From Gammaproteobacteria bacterium (lineage in GTDB: Bacteria > Pseudomonadota > Gammaproteobacteria > Thiohalobacterales > Thiohalobacteraceae), in NCBI GenBank assembly GCA_018819175.1, contig JAHJQQ010000050.1:62001-126000 (forward strand): 64,000 bases of DNA, given 5' to 3'. Every line of letters starts with the position of its first letter. Within the stretch, counting starts at the first letter, position 1. Shown here one piece after another: positions 1 to 8,012 of this stretch. The notes under the pieces are model-generated. The model made no database searches and had not been told where the DNA came from. It saw only the letters and a program-made list of their open reading frames with translations. The translations under genes were made by a program, and so were the position numbers.

Positions 1-132
1 CACATAATCGAAATGTTCGAAACCTGGTGGATACTTCGGCTCATAGCCCAACGCGGCCGCCGGCGCCGCGACAACCTGGGCCTGCATTGTGGTAAGCAAC
101 AATAGCGTAATGACAAGTCGAAACACTGGCAC
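1..132 (-). CDS. yejA: YejA-like peptide ABC transporter substrate-binding protein (N-terminal part only)
   Basis: The frame runs off the left edge, so only the first 44 residues are visible. They form a signal peptide (basic start, hydrophobic core LVITLLLL, then AAPAAA) followed by GYEPKYPPGFEHFDYV, the characteristic start of mature YejA-type family 5 solute-binding proteins. The family feeds oligopeptides to the YejBEF ABC transporter from the periplasm. The start is a GTG with AAGGA about 7 bases upstream; no ATG lies in frame. Divergent from fabI; Pseudomonas also carries a peptide transporter next to fabI. Confidence 0.75.
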   Translation of the reverse strand, partial: MPVFRLVITLLLLTTMQAQVVAAPAAALGYEPKYPPGFEHFDYV

Positions 133-297
133 ACAAAATCCTTGAATGTGCTGCCATTGGCCACGCCTTATGGCCAGGCAATTTTTTTAGGCCGGACTTT
201 GGCTTCGCCTCGGCTCGTGAGTCACCCGCAGTTCTGGTGAATGACCGGAAGCCATTATATAGTAAGCGGGCCGTATGCAACGAAATGAGGAAAGATC

Positions 298-1092
298 ATG
301 GGTTTCCTGAATGGAAAACGGGCGCTGATCGTAGGTCTCGCCAGCAACCGCTCCATCGCCTGGGGCATTGCCCAGGCAATGCACCGCGAAGGCGCTGAAC
401 TTGCCTTCACCTACCAGAATGAAAAACTGCAGTCACGCGTCGAGAAAATGGCCGCGGAGTGCGGTTCGACTATCACCCTGCCCTGCGATGTCGGCAGCGA
501 TGCGGAGATCGACGCCGTATTCTCAGGTTTGAAACAATACTGGGACAGCCTGGACATTATCGTCCATTCGGTCGCCTATGCGCCAAAAGAGGCCTTGGAA
601 GGTGAATATCTGGACAGCGTGACCCGCGAGAATTTCGCCACGGCCCACGATATCAGTTCCTATAGCTTTGCGGCGCTCGCCAAGGCCGGTCGCCCGATGA
701 TGCAGGGGCGCGCCGGGGCATTGCTGACGCTGAGTTATCTGGGCGCGGAGAAGGCACTGCCGAATTACAATGTCATGGGTGTCGCGAAAGCCAGCCTGGA
801 GGCCAATGTGCGCTATATGGCCTACAGCCTCGGCCCCGATAATATCCGCGTCAATGCCGTCTCGGCAGGCCCGATTCGAACACTGGCCGCCTCAGGCATC
901 AGCAATTTCCGCCGCCTGCTCGATTACGCGGAAAAGACCTCACCGCTGCGCCGCAATGTGAGCATTGAAGATGTCGGTAATGTCGCGGCATTCATGTGCT
1001 CGGATCTCGCTGCGGGTATCACCGGCGAAATCACCTATGTGGATGCCGGCTATAACATTGTCGGTGGGGCGCCGTTCGAGAGTAAGGAGTAG
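298..1092 (+). CDS. fabI: Enoyl-[acyl-carrier-protein] reductase (NADH)
   Basis: FabI carries out the last, NADH-dependent reduction of each fatty-acid elongation cycle in the cytoplasm. The 264-residue protein matches the E. coli enzyme along its length: the SDR nucleotide-binding start GLASNRSIAWGIAQAMHREG, and the catalytic Tyr/Lys pair in LSYLGAEKALPNYNVMG followed by AKASLEANVRYMA, with the atypical Y-x6-K spacing of FabI. A clear GAGGAAAG precedes the ATG. It is transcribed away from the yejA-like gene; ppiD, hupB and lon follow on the other strand, the usual gammaproteobacterial context. A heptanucleotide array begins 6 bases after its stop codon. Confidence 0.97.
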   Translation: MGFLNGKRALIVGLASNRSIAWGIAQAMHREGAELAFTYQNEKLQSRVEKMAAECGSTITLPCDVGSDAEIDAVFSGLKQYWDSLDIIVHSVAYAPKEALEGEYLDSVTRENFATAHDISSYSFAALAKAGRPMMQGRAGALLTLSYLGAEKALPNYNVMGVAKASLEANVRYMAYSLGPDNIRVNAVSAGPIRTLAASGISNFRRLLDYAEKTSPLRRNVSIEDVGNVAAFMCSDLAAGITGEITYVDAGYNIVGGAPFESKE

Positions 1093-1097
1093 TTGAG

Positions 1098-1167
1098 GCT
1101 AGGGACTAGGGACTAGGGACTAGGGACTAGGGACTAGGGACTAGGGACTAGGGACTAGGGACTAGGG
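1098..1167 (+). repeat. Heptanucleotide tandem array (GACTAGG, about 10 copies)
   Basis: Ten near-perfect head-to-tail copies of a 7 bp unit GACTAGG start just after the fabI stop codon, without any mismatch. At 1219-1230 the flank shows CTAGTCACTAGG, an inverted partial copy, so the region could fold back. It lies between the convergent fabI and the dicarboxylate symporter gene and encodes nothing obvious. Confidence 0.95.
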
Positions 1168-1224
1168 CGAAAGTTTTGTCACCTCTCTATTAATGTCAAT
1201 TCTTTGAGCCCGATACTCTAGTCA

Positions 1225-2505
1225 CTAGGTCTCTCTCTTTAAAATCCCCTCTTCCCCTTCCAGGCGCCCAATAATCACGGCGCCGCAGGTATCGCTGAAC
1301 ACATTCACCGAGGTGCGGCACATATCCAGCACCCGATCCACCGCAAGTATCAAACCCACCGCCTCCAGCGGCAAACCGATGGCTGCGAGAATAATCGTAA
1401 TGGCCACCAGGCTCGCCGCAGGAATACCGGCGACACCGACCGAGGTCAGCAGTGCAATCAACACTACAGTGAACTGCTGTGCCATGCTCAGTTCCATGCC
1501 ATAGGCCTGGGCGATAAACATCGCCGCGACACATTCATACAAGGCCGTGCCGTCCATATTCACTGTCGCGCCCAGTGGCAACACAAAGCTGGTCGTGCGA
1601 TTGGACACGCCGGCTTGACGCTCGACACAATCCAATGTCACCGGCAATGTCGCGGACGATGACGCTGTCGAGAACGCGGTCAATAATGCGGGTGCCATGG
1701 CCTGATAATGACGTAGCGGATTGACCTTGCCCACCAGCAGCAGAAGCATGGGCAATGCCACCAAAAAATGCACCGCCAAGGCGAGGAGTACCGTGAGAGT
1801 AAAGCTCAACAGAGGAATAAAGACCTCAACGCCAGTGGTGGCCACCACCTTGGCAACCAGCGCAAACACACCGATGGGGGCAAATTTCATCACCCAGTCG
1901 GTAATCAGCAACATGATTTCGAAGATGCCCTTCCAGAAGCCGTGCACTATGCCCGCATAAGGCTCACCGATGCGGGTCATGAAAAAGCCGAACAGCAGAC
2001 TGAAAAAGATCAGACCAAGCATCTGGCCATCGGCGGCGGCGGCCACAATGTTCGGCGGGACCATGCGCAGGAACACTTCAACCAGATCACCGGTACCACG
2101 ACCTTCAACCTTGGCGGCAATATCAGCCGTATCGGCCGATAGGCCAATCTGGTCGCGAGCCGGCTGCCCATCAACCAGGCCCGGCTGAATGGTGTTGACC
2201 AGTACGAGCCCGATAAGAATAGCGAACAGGCTGGTGGTCGCATAATAGAGCAGCGTCTTGCCACCCAGACGACCGAAGTCGCGCGACTTACCCACGCCAG
2301 CAATGCCGGTAATGATGGAGGAAACAATCAGGGGGACGATAAGCATCTTCAGGGCATTCATGAACAATGCGCCGAAGAAATCGAAAATCTGAACAAACTT
2401 TACACCGAATAGACTCGCCGTTTCACCGCTCAGGCTACCGGCAGCCACCGCCAGCAACAACGCCAACAGGATTTGCCAATGCAGCTTGAGACGTAATACG
2501 GTCAT
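1225..2505 (-). CDS. Sodium/proton:dicarboxylate (DAACS) symporter
   Basis: A 426-residue inner-membrane carrier of the glutamate/aspartate/C4-dicarboxylate family (GltP, DctA and relatives), which brings in anionic amino acids or dicarboxylates with Na+ or H+. It has repeated hydrophobic segments, the serine-rich re-entrant loop FSTASSSATLP near residue 285 and the substrate/cation motif NMDGTALYE near residue 315. The remaining C-terminal part, including the DRVLDMCRTSVNV stretch, is as expected of the family. Substrate cannot be read from sequence, so no symbol is given. It stands alone between fabI (convergent) and ppiD (same strand, 95 bp gap), probably with its own promoter. Confidence 0.9.
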   Translation of the reverse strand: MTVLRLKLHWQILLALLLAVAAGSLSGETASLFGVKFVQIFDFFGALFMNALKMLIVPLIVSSIITGIAGVGKSRDFGRLGGKTLLYYATTSLFAILIGLVLVNTIQPGLVDGQPARDQIGLSADTADIAAKVEGRGTGDLVEVFLRMVPPNIVAAAADGQMLGLIFFSLLFGFFMTRIGEPYAGIVHGFWKGIFEIMLLITDWVMKFAPIGVFALVAKVVATTGVEVFIPLLSFTLTVLLALAVHFLVALPMLLLLVGKVNPLRHYQAMAPALLTAFSTASSSATLPVTLDCVERQAGVSNRTTSFVLPLGATVNMDGTALYECVAAMFIAQAYGMELSMAQQFTVVLIALLTSVGVAGIPAASLVAITIILAAIGLPLEAVGLILAVDRVLDMCRTSVNVFSDTCGAVIIGRLEGEEGILKRET

Positions 2506-2600
2506 GCCTTGATGGCGACTTCGCCTTGTCCTCGCTGATACTCAGGGGAATCTCTTTCAGACAGCGCCCAGGGTGCTTGCCCGTGAGCGCTTCAGCATGA

Positions 2601-4514
2601 TCAATCTAAACGTTCCACATCCATCTGGATTTCGGCCTTGGCCTTGAGCTGCTCGATAAAGGCTGTGGTTTCCAGAGATCCGTATAGCTGATCCAGGTTA
2701 CGTCGGAATGTTGTACGCCCGGCATCATCGACACCGGAAATATCACCGTCACGTACAGCTGCAACCTGCAACAGCACGTAATCACCGTTGTTTAAACTGG
2801 CGCCGGCGCTGGCAGTTTTTCCCTGTTCGGCACGCGGGACACGGAATGCCTCTGCCACGATCTGACGGTCATGCTTGCTGTCAGTTCTGCTGATAAAGCC
2901 TGCATCCTGTACGTCAGCTTTCAGCTCCTGCGCGGCCTCTTCCAACGTGGCACCGGCATTGAGTTTCTCTATCCAAGCACTGCCCACATCCAGCGCTGCC
3001 TTACGTGCTGCCTGCTGCTTCAAATTCGCCTCAAGCGCAGGTCGTACTGTCTCCAAGGGCAACTGCGTTGCGGCCTTGTTTTCCAGTACACGAACAACAA
3101 ACACGTGATTGGGTTCGACTTCGATCACGCCGCTGTTATTGCCACCATTCAGCACGTCCTCGGCAAACGCGGCCTCCATGACTTTCGGGAAGGCGCCGAT
3201 GCCTTCACCACCCGCGGCGGGTAACCAACCTGTTTCCTGTACTTGCAAACCTAACTGCTCTGCGGCAAAGGATAAGGTGTCCGGGTGCTCAAAAGTCAGA
3301 CTTCCCAGTGATTCAGCGCGCTCAAAGAACAGCTGTTCGGCCTGCCTACGCACTACTTCCTCTGCAAGCTGTGCCCGGACTTCATCCAGGCTGGGTATCT
3401 TGGATGGTTGAATGTCGGTAACTTGAATGATGTGAAATCCAAACGGGCTGCGTACCGGGTCGCTGATCGCATCCTTTTCCAAGGCAAAGGTCGCCGTTTC
3501 AAATTCTTCAACCATCATGCCTTTACCGAACAGTCCCAGATCACCACCCTCTGCTGCGGAACCCGGATCTTCGGAATTTTGTTTGGCCAGCGTAGCAAAG
3601 TCTTCACCTGAACGCAGCCGTTTCACCAGCTCTTCAGCTTTGGACTTTGCCGCATCCACGATACCGTCGGCGGCATCCTCATCTACTTTGATGAGAATAT
3701 GTCGCGCCTGACGCTGTTCTTCGACACCCAATCGTCCCTTGTCGCTTGCATAAAGCTGTTCAATTTCTTCATCTGTTGCCTTTAGATCGGCGGCAATGAC
3801 ATCCAGCGACAGCTCCAGATACTGCAGACGTACCTGCTCAGGTTCGACAAAGCGTGCCTTGTTGGTTTCGTAGAAGGCGGCAACCTCCTCCGGTGTGACT
3901 TCAGCGGTTTCGAGATACTGCGCAACCGGGACACGCAGATAACGCAGTTCGCGTTCCTGACCCTGTAGACGCAGCCCCTGGTCAACAGCCTGCGGCGCAA
4001 CAGCAGCACTTCCTGAGATGGTAGAGACGAGCTGATTGATCAACAAGCTGCGGCGCATTTGCTCTTCGAAACGCTGCGGACTCATGTTCTGCTGGGCGAG
4101 GAGTTGTTTGTAACGCTCCTGAGAAAATTCCCCGTCCTGCTGAAAATCGGGAACACTATGGATACGCGCCGCCAATAACGAATCACTGACCGCCAAGCCC
4201 TGAGCTGACGCGGCCTGAACCAGCAGCTCTTCTTCGACCATACGATTGAGCACCGCAGACTTGAATTCCGGAGTCCCTGTCACTGTCGCATCATACTGTT
4301 CACCAAGCATGTCACGCATACGGTTTACTTGCTGCTGCTTGGTGAAACGGTATTCAGGTACAGAGATTTCAACGCCATTAACCAGGGCAGCAAAAGTCTG
4401 AGCATCACGTTGGAGATAACTGTCGATACCCCACAGCCCGAAGACGACGGCGATAAGACCGACAATCAGCCAGGCGATCCAGCCTGTCACGCGATCATGA
4501 ATGGCCTGCAGCAT
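2601..4514 (-). CDS. ppiD: Periplasmic folding chaperone/peptidyl-prolyl isomerase PpiD
   Basis: 637 residues, the usual PpiD length. An N-terminal anchor (WIAWLIVGLIAVVFGLWGI, residues about 13-31) places the rest in the periplasm. A SurA-type N-terminal chaperone region follows, then a parvulin domain at roughly 268-365 with ARHILIKVDE, FATLAKQNSEDPGS and GDLGLFGKGMM, then a C-terminal chaperone-like part. PpiD assists newly exported proteins near the Sec translocon. It lies downstream of hupB and lon as in Pseudomonas and E. coli, separated from hupB by two tRNA genes and a terminator. Confidence 0.95.
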   Translation of the reverse strand: MLQAIHDRVTGWIAWLIVGLIAVVFGLWGIDSYLQRDAQTFAALVNGVEISVPEYRFTKQQQVNRMRDMLGEQYDATVTGTPEFKSAVLNRMVEEELLVQAASAQGLAVSDSLLAARIHSVPDFQQDGEFSQERYKQLLAQQNMSPQRFEEQMRRSLLINQLVSTISGSAAVAPQAVDQGLRLQGQERELRYLRVPVAQYLETAEVTPEEVAAFYETNKARFVEPEQVRLQYLELSLDVIAADLKATDEEIEQLYASDKGRLGVEEQRQARHILIKVDEDAADGIVDAAKSKAEELVKRLRSGEDFATLAKQNSEDPGSAAEGGDLGLFGKGMMVEEFETATFALEKDAISDPVRSPFGFHIIQVTDIQPSKIPSLDEVRAQLAEEVVRRQAEQLFFERAESLGSLTFEHPDTLSFAAEQLGLQVQETGWLPAAGGEGIGAFPKVMEAAFAEDVLNGGNNSGVIEVEPNHVFVVRVLENKAATQLPLETVRPALEANLKQQAARKAALDVGSAWIEKLNAGATLEEAAQELKADVQDAGFISRTDSKHDRQIVAEAFRVPRAEQGKTASAGASLNNGDYVLLQVAAVRDGDISGVDDAGRTTFRRNLDQLYGSLETTAFIEQLKAKAEIQMDVERLD

Positions 4515-4591
4515 GGTGGTTTTCCTAACTCTGTTATTGTCATTAATTGGTCATTGGCTGACCAATCCCGGATCCACGGACTTTACAAAGT

Positions 4592-4620
4592 AAAAAGGCG
4601 CCCAGCAAGGGCGCCCTTTT
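4592..4620 (-). terminator. Intrinsic terminator after tRNA-Asp
   Basis: Read on the minus strand, GGCGCCC and GGGCGCC form a 7 bp GC stem around a 5-base loop, followed by TTTTT. It lies between the 3' end of tRNA-Asp and the ppiD start, and should end the hupB-tRNA-Val-tRNA-Asp transcript. Confidence 0.75.
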
Positions 4621-4628
4621 ATTAGAGA

Positions 4629-4705
4629 TGGCGGAGTGGACGGGACTCGAACCCGCGACCCCCGGCGTGACAGGCCGGTATTCTAACCAACTGAACTACC
4701 ACTCC
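4629..4705 (-). tRNA. tRNA-Asp(GTC)
   Basis: Complete cloverleaf of 77 nt with acceptor GGAGTGG/CCACTCC, anticodon loop containing GTC, a standard T loop (GGTTCGAGTCC) and an encoded CCA. It lies 9 bases downstream of tRNA-Val and probably shares its transcript. Confidence 0.97.
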
Positions 4706-4714
4706 ACATAACCC

Positions 4715-4790
4715 TGGTGGGTGCTGAGGGGATCGAACCCCCGACATTCGCCTTGTAAGGGCGACGCTCTACCAGCTGAGCTAAGCACCC
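4715..4790 (-). tRNA. tRNA-Val(TAC)
   Basis: 76 nt cloverleaf with acceptor GGGTGCT/AGCACCC, anticodon loop CTTACAA (anticodon TAC) and encoded CCA. It begins 11 bases after the hupB stop codon, so it is most likely processed from the hupB mRNA. Confidence 0.97.
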
Positions 4791-4801
4791 CGAGCAGCGC
4801 G

Positions 4802-5074
4802 CTAGTTTACGGCATCCTTAAGGGCTTTGCCAGCCTTAAATGCCGGCGCCTTGGAGGCCTTGATCTCTATCGCAGCACCGGTCTGGGGATTGCGGCCAGC
4901 CCTTGCTGCGCGTTCACGGACTTCAAATGTACCGAAACCAATCAGTGTTACCTGCTCACCTTTTTTCAGTGCTTCGGTAACGCTATTCAACACCGCATCC
5001 ACTGCTTTGGTTGCTGCTGCTTTATTCAGTTCAGCTGCATCGGCAACTGCTTCAATTAGTTCTGCCTTATTCAT
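4802..5074 (-). CDS. hupB: DNA-binding protein HU-beta
   Basis: A 90-residue HU protein: N-terminal helices MNKAELIEAVADAAELNKA, the conserved LIGFGTFEVRERAARAGRNP segment forming the DNA-binding beta arm, and the C-terminal KAGKALKDAVN. HU is a nucleoid protein that bends DNA with little sequence preference. The gene lies just downstream of lon with its own strong promoter, and is followed by tRNA-Val and tRNA-Asp. Its start has a GAAGGAGC Shine-Dalgarno. Confidence 0.97.
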   Translation of the reverse strand: MNKAELIEAVADAAELNKAAATKAVDAVLNSVTEALKKGEQVTLIGFGTFEVRERAARAGRNPQTGAAIEIKASKAPAFKAGKALKDAVN

Positions 5075-5238
5075 AAATAAATGCTCCTTCCCCCCGCATG
5101 AAATCTGGGTGGGATGCGCCTTGCTCTTACGGATATGGAGATCTGGGTGCCCGGGTGGGTCGGGTAGCCAAAAAATGTTCGTGCTGATGCGCGGGATTTA
5201 CATTGTTAATGGAAATTATCCGGACAGGCACGCGGCAC

Positions 5239-5268
5239 TTTATACCAAGGTGCTGGAAGCGCTGTCAA
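5239..5268 (-). promoter_or_regulatory. Sigma-70 promoter of hupB
   Basis: On the minus strand a perfect -35 box TTGACA (5268-5263) is separated by 18 bp from TATAAA (5244-5239). The predicted start lies near 5232, giving hupB a 5' leader of about 155 nt. The box lies just downstream of the lon terminator, so hupB is transcribed on its own. Confidence 0.7.
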
Positions 5269-5280
5269 CAAAGGGCCAAA

Positions 5281-5314
5281 AGAAAAAGCGGTAATGCATA
5301 CTATGCATTACCGC
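5281..5314 (-). terminator. Intrinsic terminator of lon
   Basis: A perfect 12 bp stem (5288-5299 with 5303-5314, arms GCGGTAATGCAT and its complement, 3-base loop) is followed on the minus strand by CTTTTTCTTTT. It sits 27 bases after the lon stop codon and directly upstream of the hupB promoter. Confidence 0.85.
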
Positions 5315-5340
5315 CCTTATTGATTGCAGAATGAATTTTA

Positions 5341-7797
5341 TCAGTGAGCGCGAACAGATGAACGCTTGCGCTTGGCTTTTGACTCACCCTTCTTTTCATC
5401 TGTACCGACGCTTTCCTCGGCTTCACCTGTATCAGTGCTCGCAGGTGTCGGCATATGCTGCAAGGCAACCTGCAACACATCATCAATCCACTTTACCGGA
5501 CGGATGTCGAGGTGATCCTTAACATTCTTGGGTATATCAACCAGATCCTTCTGATTTTCATCGGGGATCAGCACCGTCGTTATACCGCCGCGATGTGCAG
5601 CCAGCAGCTTTTCCTTGAGACCACCGATCGGCAGCACTTCACCGCGCAAGGTTATCTCACCGGTCATCGCGACATCCGCTCGCACCGGTATCTTCGTCAG
5701 CGCGGAGACCAGGGTGGTACACATGCCCACACCCGCGCTCGGCCCGTCTTTCGGGGTTGCGCCTTCCGGCACATGCACATGGATATCGAATTTCTGGTAG
5801 AAATCCGGATCTATACCGAGGATGGCAGCCCTGCTGCGCACGACCGTCATCGCCGCCTGGATGGATTCCTGCATCACATCGCCGAGCTGGCCGGTGTGTA
5901 TCAGACGCCCTTTACCCGGCACGATTGCTGATTCAATGGTCAGTAGTTCACCGCCGACCTCGGTCCAAGCCAGGCCCGTCACCTGTCCAACCTGATCATG
6001 CACCTCAGCGCGACCATAGCGGAACCGTTTGACGCCAAGATATTTATCCAAATTCTTGGGTACCACGCTGATCTTGCGATCGTCTTTCTTGAGCAACAGT
6101 TCTTTGACGACCTTGCGGCAGATTTTGGCAATCTCGCGTTCAAGATTGCGGACGCCGGCCTCGCGTGTGTAGTAACGCACGATGTCACGGAGTGTTGCAT
6201 CGCCGATACTCAGTTCATCTTTGCGCAGACCGTTGTTCTTGATCTGTTTTGACAGCAAATAACGTTTGGCGATATTGATCTTTTCATCTTCGGTGTAACC
6301 CGGGATGCGGATCACTTCCATACGATCCAGCAAAGGTCCTGGAATATTCAGTGAATTGGCTGTTGCCACAAACATCACGTCCGACAGGTCGAAATCCACC
6401 TCTAGATAATGATCGCTGAAGGTATTGTTCTGCTCCGGATCGAGCACTTCGAGCAATGCTGACGAGGGATCGCCACGGAAATCCATCGACATCTTGTCGA
6501 TCTCATCGAGCAGGAATAACGGGTTACGTGTACCTATCTTCGAAAGATTCTGCACCAATTTACCCGGCAGCGAACCAATGTATGTGCGGCGATGACCGCG
6601 AATCTCGGCCTCGTCACGCACTCCACCCAATGACATACGTACAAACTTGCGGTTGGTGGCGCGAGCAATGGAACGGCCCAAGGAGGTCTTACCAACACCC
6701 GGCGGCCCCACCAGACAGAGAATCGGCCCTTTCAGCTTGCGCACACGCTGTTGAACGGCGAGATACTCAAGGATGCGTTCCTTCACCTTATCCAGACCGT
6801 AGTGATCTTCTTCCAGCACCTGCTCAGCCATGGCAAGGTCATGGCGAATCTTGGTGCGCTTCTTCCAGGGCACACTGACCAACCAGTCGATATAGTTGCG
6901 CACCACCGTCGCTTCAGCCGACATGGGCGACATCATTTTCAGTTTGTTGAGTTCGGTATTGGCCTTTTCGAGAGCTTCCTTGGTCATGCCGGCCTTTTCG
7001 ATCTTGCGCTGCAGATCTTCGATTTCGTTCGGCGCGTCTTCGAGATCGCCCAACTCTTTCTGAATGGCCTTCATCTGTTCATTCAGATAGTACTCGCGCT
7101 GACTCTTTTCCATCTGCTGCTTGACGCGACCGCGGATGCGCTTCTCAATCTGCAGGATGTCGATTTCACCTTCGATCAAGCCCATCAGGTGTTCGAGACG
7201 TCCACGCACTGAATCGATTTCGAGGATATGCTGCTTCTCCTCGATCTTCAGCGACATGTGCGCCGCGATGGTGTCCGCCAAGCGGCCGGCATCATCGATA
7301 CCCGACAACGAAGTCAGGATTTCCGGCGGAACTTTTTTGTTCAATTTAACGTACTGGTCGAATAACGCCAGAAGCGAGCGCATCATCACTTCGACCTCAC
7401 GGTCATCGGCTGTGGCGCTGGGTTCGGCAGACTCTATCTCTGCAGAGAAAAACTCTTCGGTTTCGTCAAAGCCAATGATGCGGGCCCGTTCGGCGCCCTC
7501 CACCAAAACCTTGACGGTGCCATCCGGTAATTTGAGCAGTTGCAGAATACTCGAGAGTGTCCCGATGCTATGGATGTCTTCGACCTGCGGATCGTCCACA
7601 TCGGCGCTGCGCTGCGCAACCAACAGAATGCGTTTGTCGTTCTGCATGGCCGTGTCGAGTGCGCGAATGGATTTCTCGCGACCGACAAACAGCGGAATCA
7701 CCATGTGCGGATAAACAACTACATCGCGTAGCGGCAGAACCGGAATTGTCGCTTTTGTCTGATCTGTCATGGTGGTTTTCTCGTCCTCATGCTCCAT
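5341..7797 (-). CDS. lon: ATP-dependent protease La
   Basis: Lon degrades misfolded and regulatory proteins in the cytoplasm. The protein shows the N-terminal substrate domain (IPVLPLRDVVVYPHM), an AAA+ module with Walker A GPPGVGKTS and Walker B FLLDEIDK, and the C-terminal Ser-Lys protease domain with PKDGPSAG (catalytic Ser) and GGLKEKLLAAHRGG (catalytic Lys). The chosen ATG, giving 818 residues, has AGAGGG 8-9 bases upstream. A longer frame back to 7869 would start almost at the predicted transcription start, and an ATG at 7770 has a poorly spaced ribosome site. The C terminus extends about 30 residues past the E. coli enzyme in a Lys/Arg/Glu-rich tail (KGESKAKRKRSSVRAH). Confidence 0.97.
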   Translation of the reverse strand: MEHEDEKTTMTDQTKATIPVLPLRDVVVYPHMVIPLFVGREKSIRALDTAMQNDKRILLVAQRSADVDDPQVEDIHSIGTLSSILQLLKLPDGTVKVLVEGAERARIIGFDETEEFFSAEIESAEPSATADDREVEVMMRSLLALFDQYVKLNKKVPPEILTSLSGIDDAGRLADTIAAHMSLKIEEKQHILEIDSVRGRLEHLMGLIEGEIDILQIEKRIRGRVKQQMEKSQREYYLNEQMKAIQKELGDLEDAPNEIEDLQRKIEKAGMTKEALEKANTELNKLKMMSPMSAEATVVRNYIDWLVSVPWKKRTKIRHDLAMAEQVLEEDHYGLDKVKERILEYLAVQQRVRKLKGPILCLVGPPGVGKTSLGRSIARATNRKFVRMSLGGVRDEAEIRGHRRTYIGSLPGKLVQNLSKIGTRNPLFLLDEIDKMSMDFRGDPSSALLEVLDPEQNNTFSDHYLEVDFDLSDVMFVATANSLNIPGPLLDRMEVIRIPGYTEDEKINIAKRYLLSKQIKNNGLRKDELSIGDATLRDIVRYYTREAGVRNLEREIAKICRKVVKELLLKKDDRKISVVPKNLDKYLGVKRFRYGRAEVHDQVGQVTGLAWTEVGGELLTIESAIVPGKGRLIHTGQLGDVMQESIQAAMTVVRSRAAILGIDPDFYQKFDIHVHVPEGATPKDGPSAGVGMCTTLVSALTKIPVRADVAMTGEITLRGEVLPIGGLKEKLLAAHRGGITTVLIPDENQKDLVDIPKNVKDHLDIRPVKWIDDVLQVALQHMPTPASTDTGEAEESVGTDEKKGESKAKRKRSSVRAH

Positions 7798-7873
7798 TCG
7801 GGATTCCCTCTTTGGGGTGCGAGTTGCGCGTGTTAACCGAGGCCATGAAAAGGCTGCCCCGGCACGCATTCAT

Positions 7874-7901
7874 ATATGTGGGCAGAACACGTTCGATTCA
7901 A
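7874..7901 (-). promoter_or_regulatory. Heat-shock (sigma-32-like) promoter of lon
   Basis: On the minus strand TTGAA (7901-7897) is followed after 14 bp by CCCACATAT (7882-7874), close to the sigma-32 consensus CTTGAA-N13-15-CCCCATNT. The start point would fall near 7865, about 70 nt before the lon ATG. lon is a classical sigma-32 target. This is a match by eye only. Confidence 0.55.
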
Positions 7902-7979
7902 TGGAGGAATCGAAAATGTCTCACGCAATTATTAACGCAAGTTCTGCGCCAAAACTGGTAGGAGCTGCTAGTGGGAAAA

Positions 7980-8006
7980 GAGCGCGCCCGGCCATACTGG
8001 CCGGGC
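7980..8006 (-). terminator. Likely terminator after clpX
   Basis: A perfect 9 bp stem with a 3-base loop (GCCCGGCCA, TAC, TGGCCGGGC at 7986-8006) lies 7 bases after the clpX stop codon. On the minus strand it is followed by GCGCTCTTTTCCC, a weak T tract, so termination may be partial with some readthrough into lon. Confidence 0.6.
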
Positions 8007-8012
8007 TGGATT

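Noticed and set aside
158..187. TGGCCA...TGGCCA followed by seven T between yejA-like gene and fabI
   Set aside because: Looks like a terminator on the plus strand, but no plus-strand gene precedes it; too weak (6 bp stem) to call.
1098..1167. Array considered as CRISPR
   Set aside because: Units are 7 bp head to tail with no spacers; no cas genes nearby.
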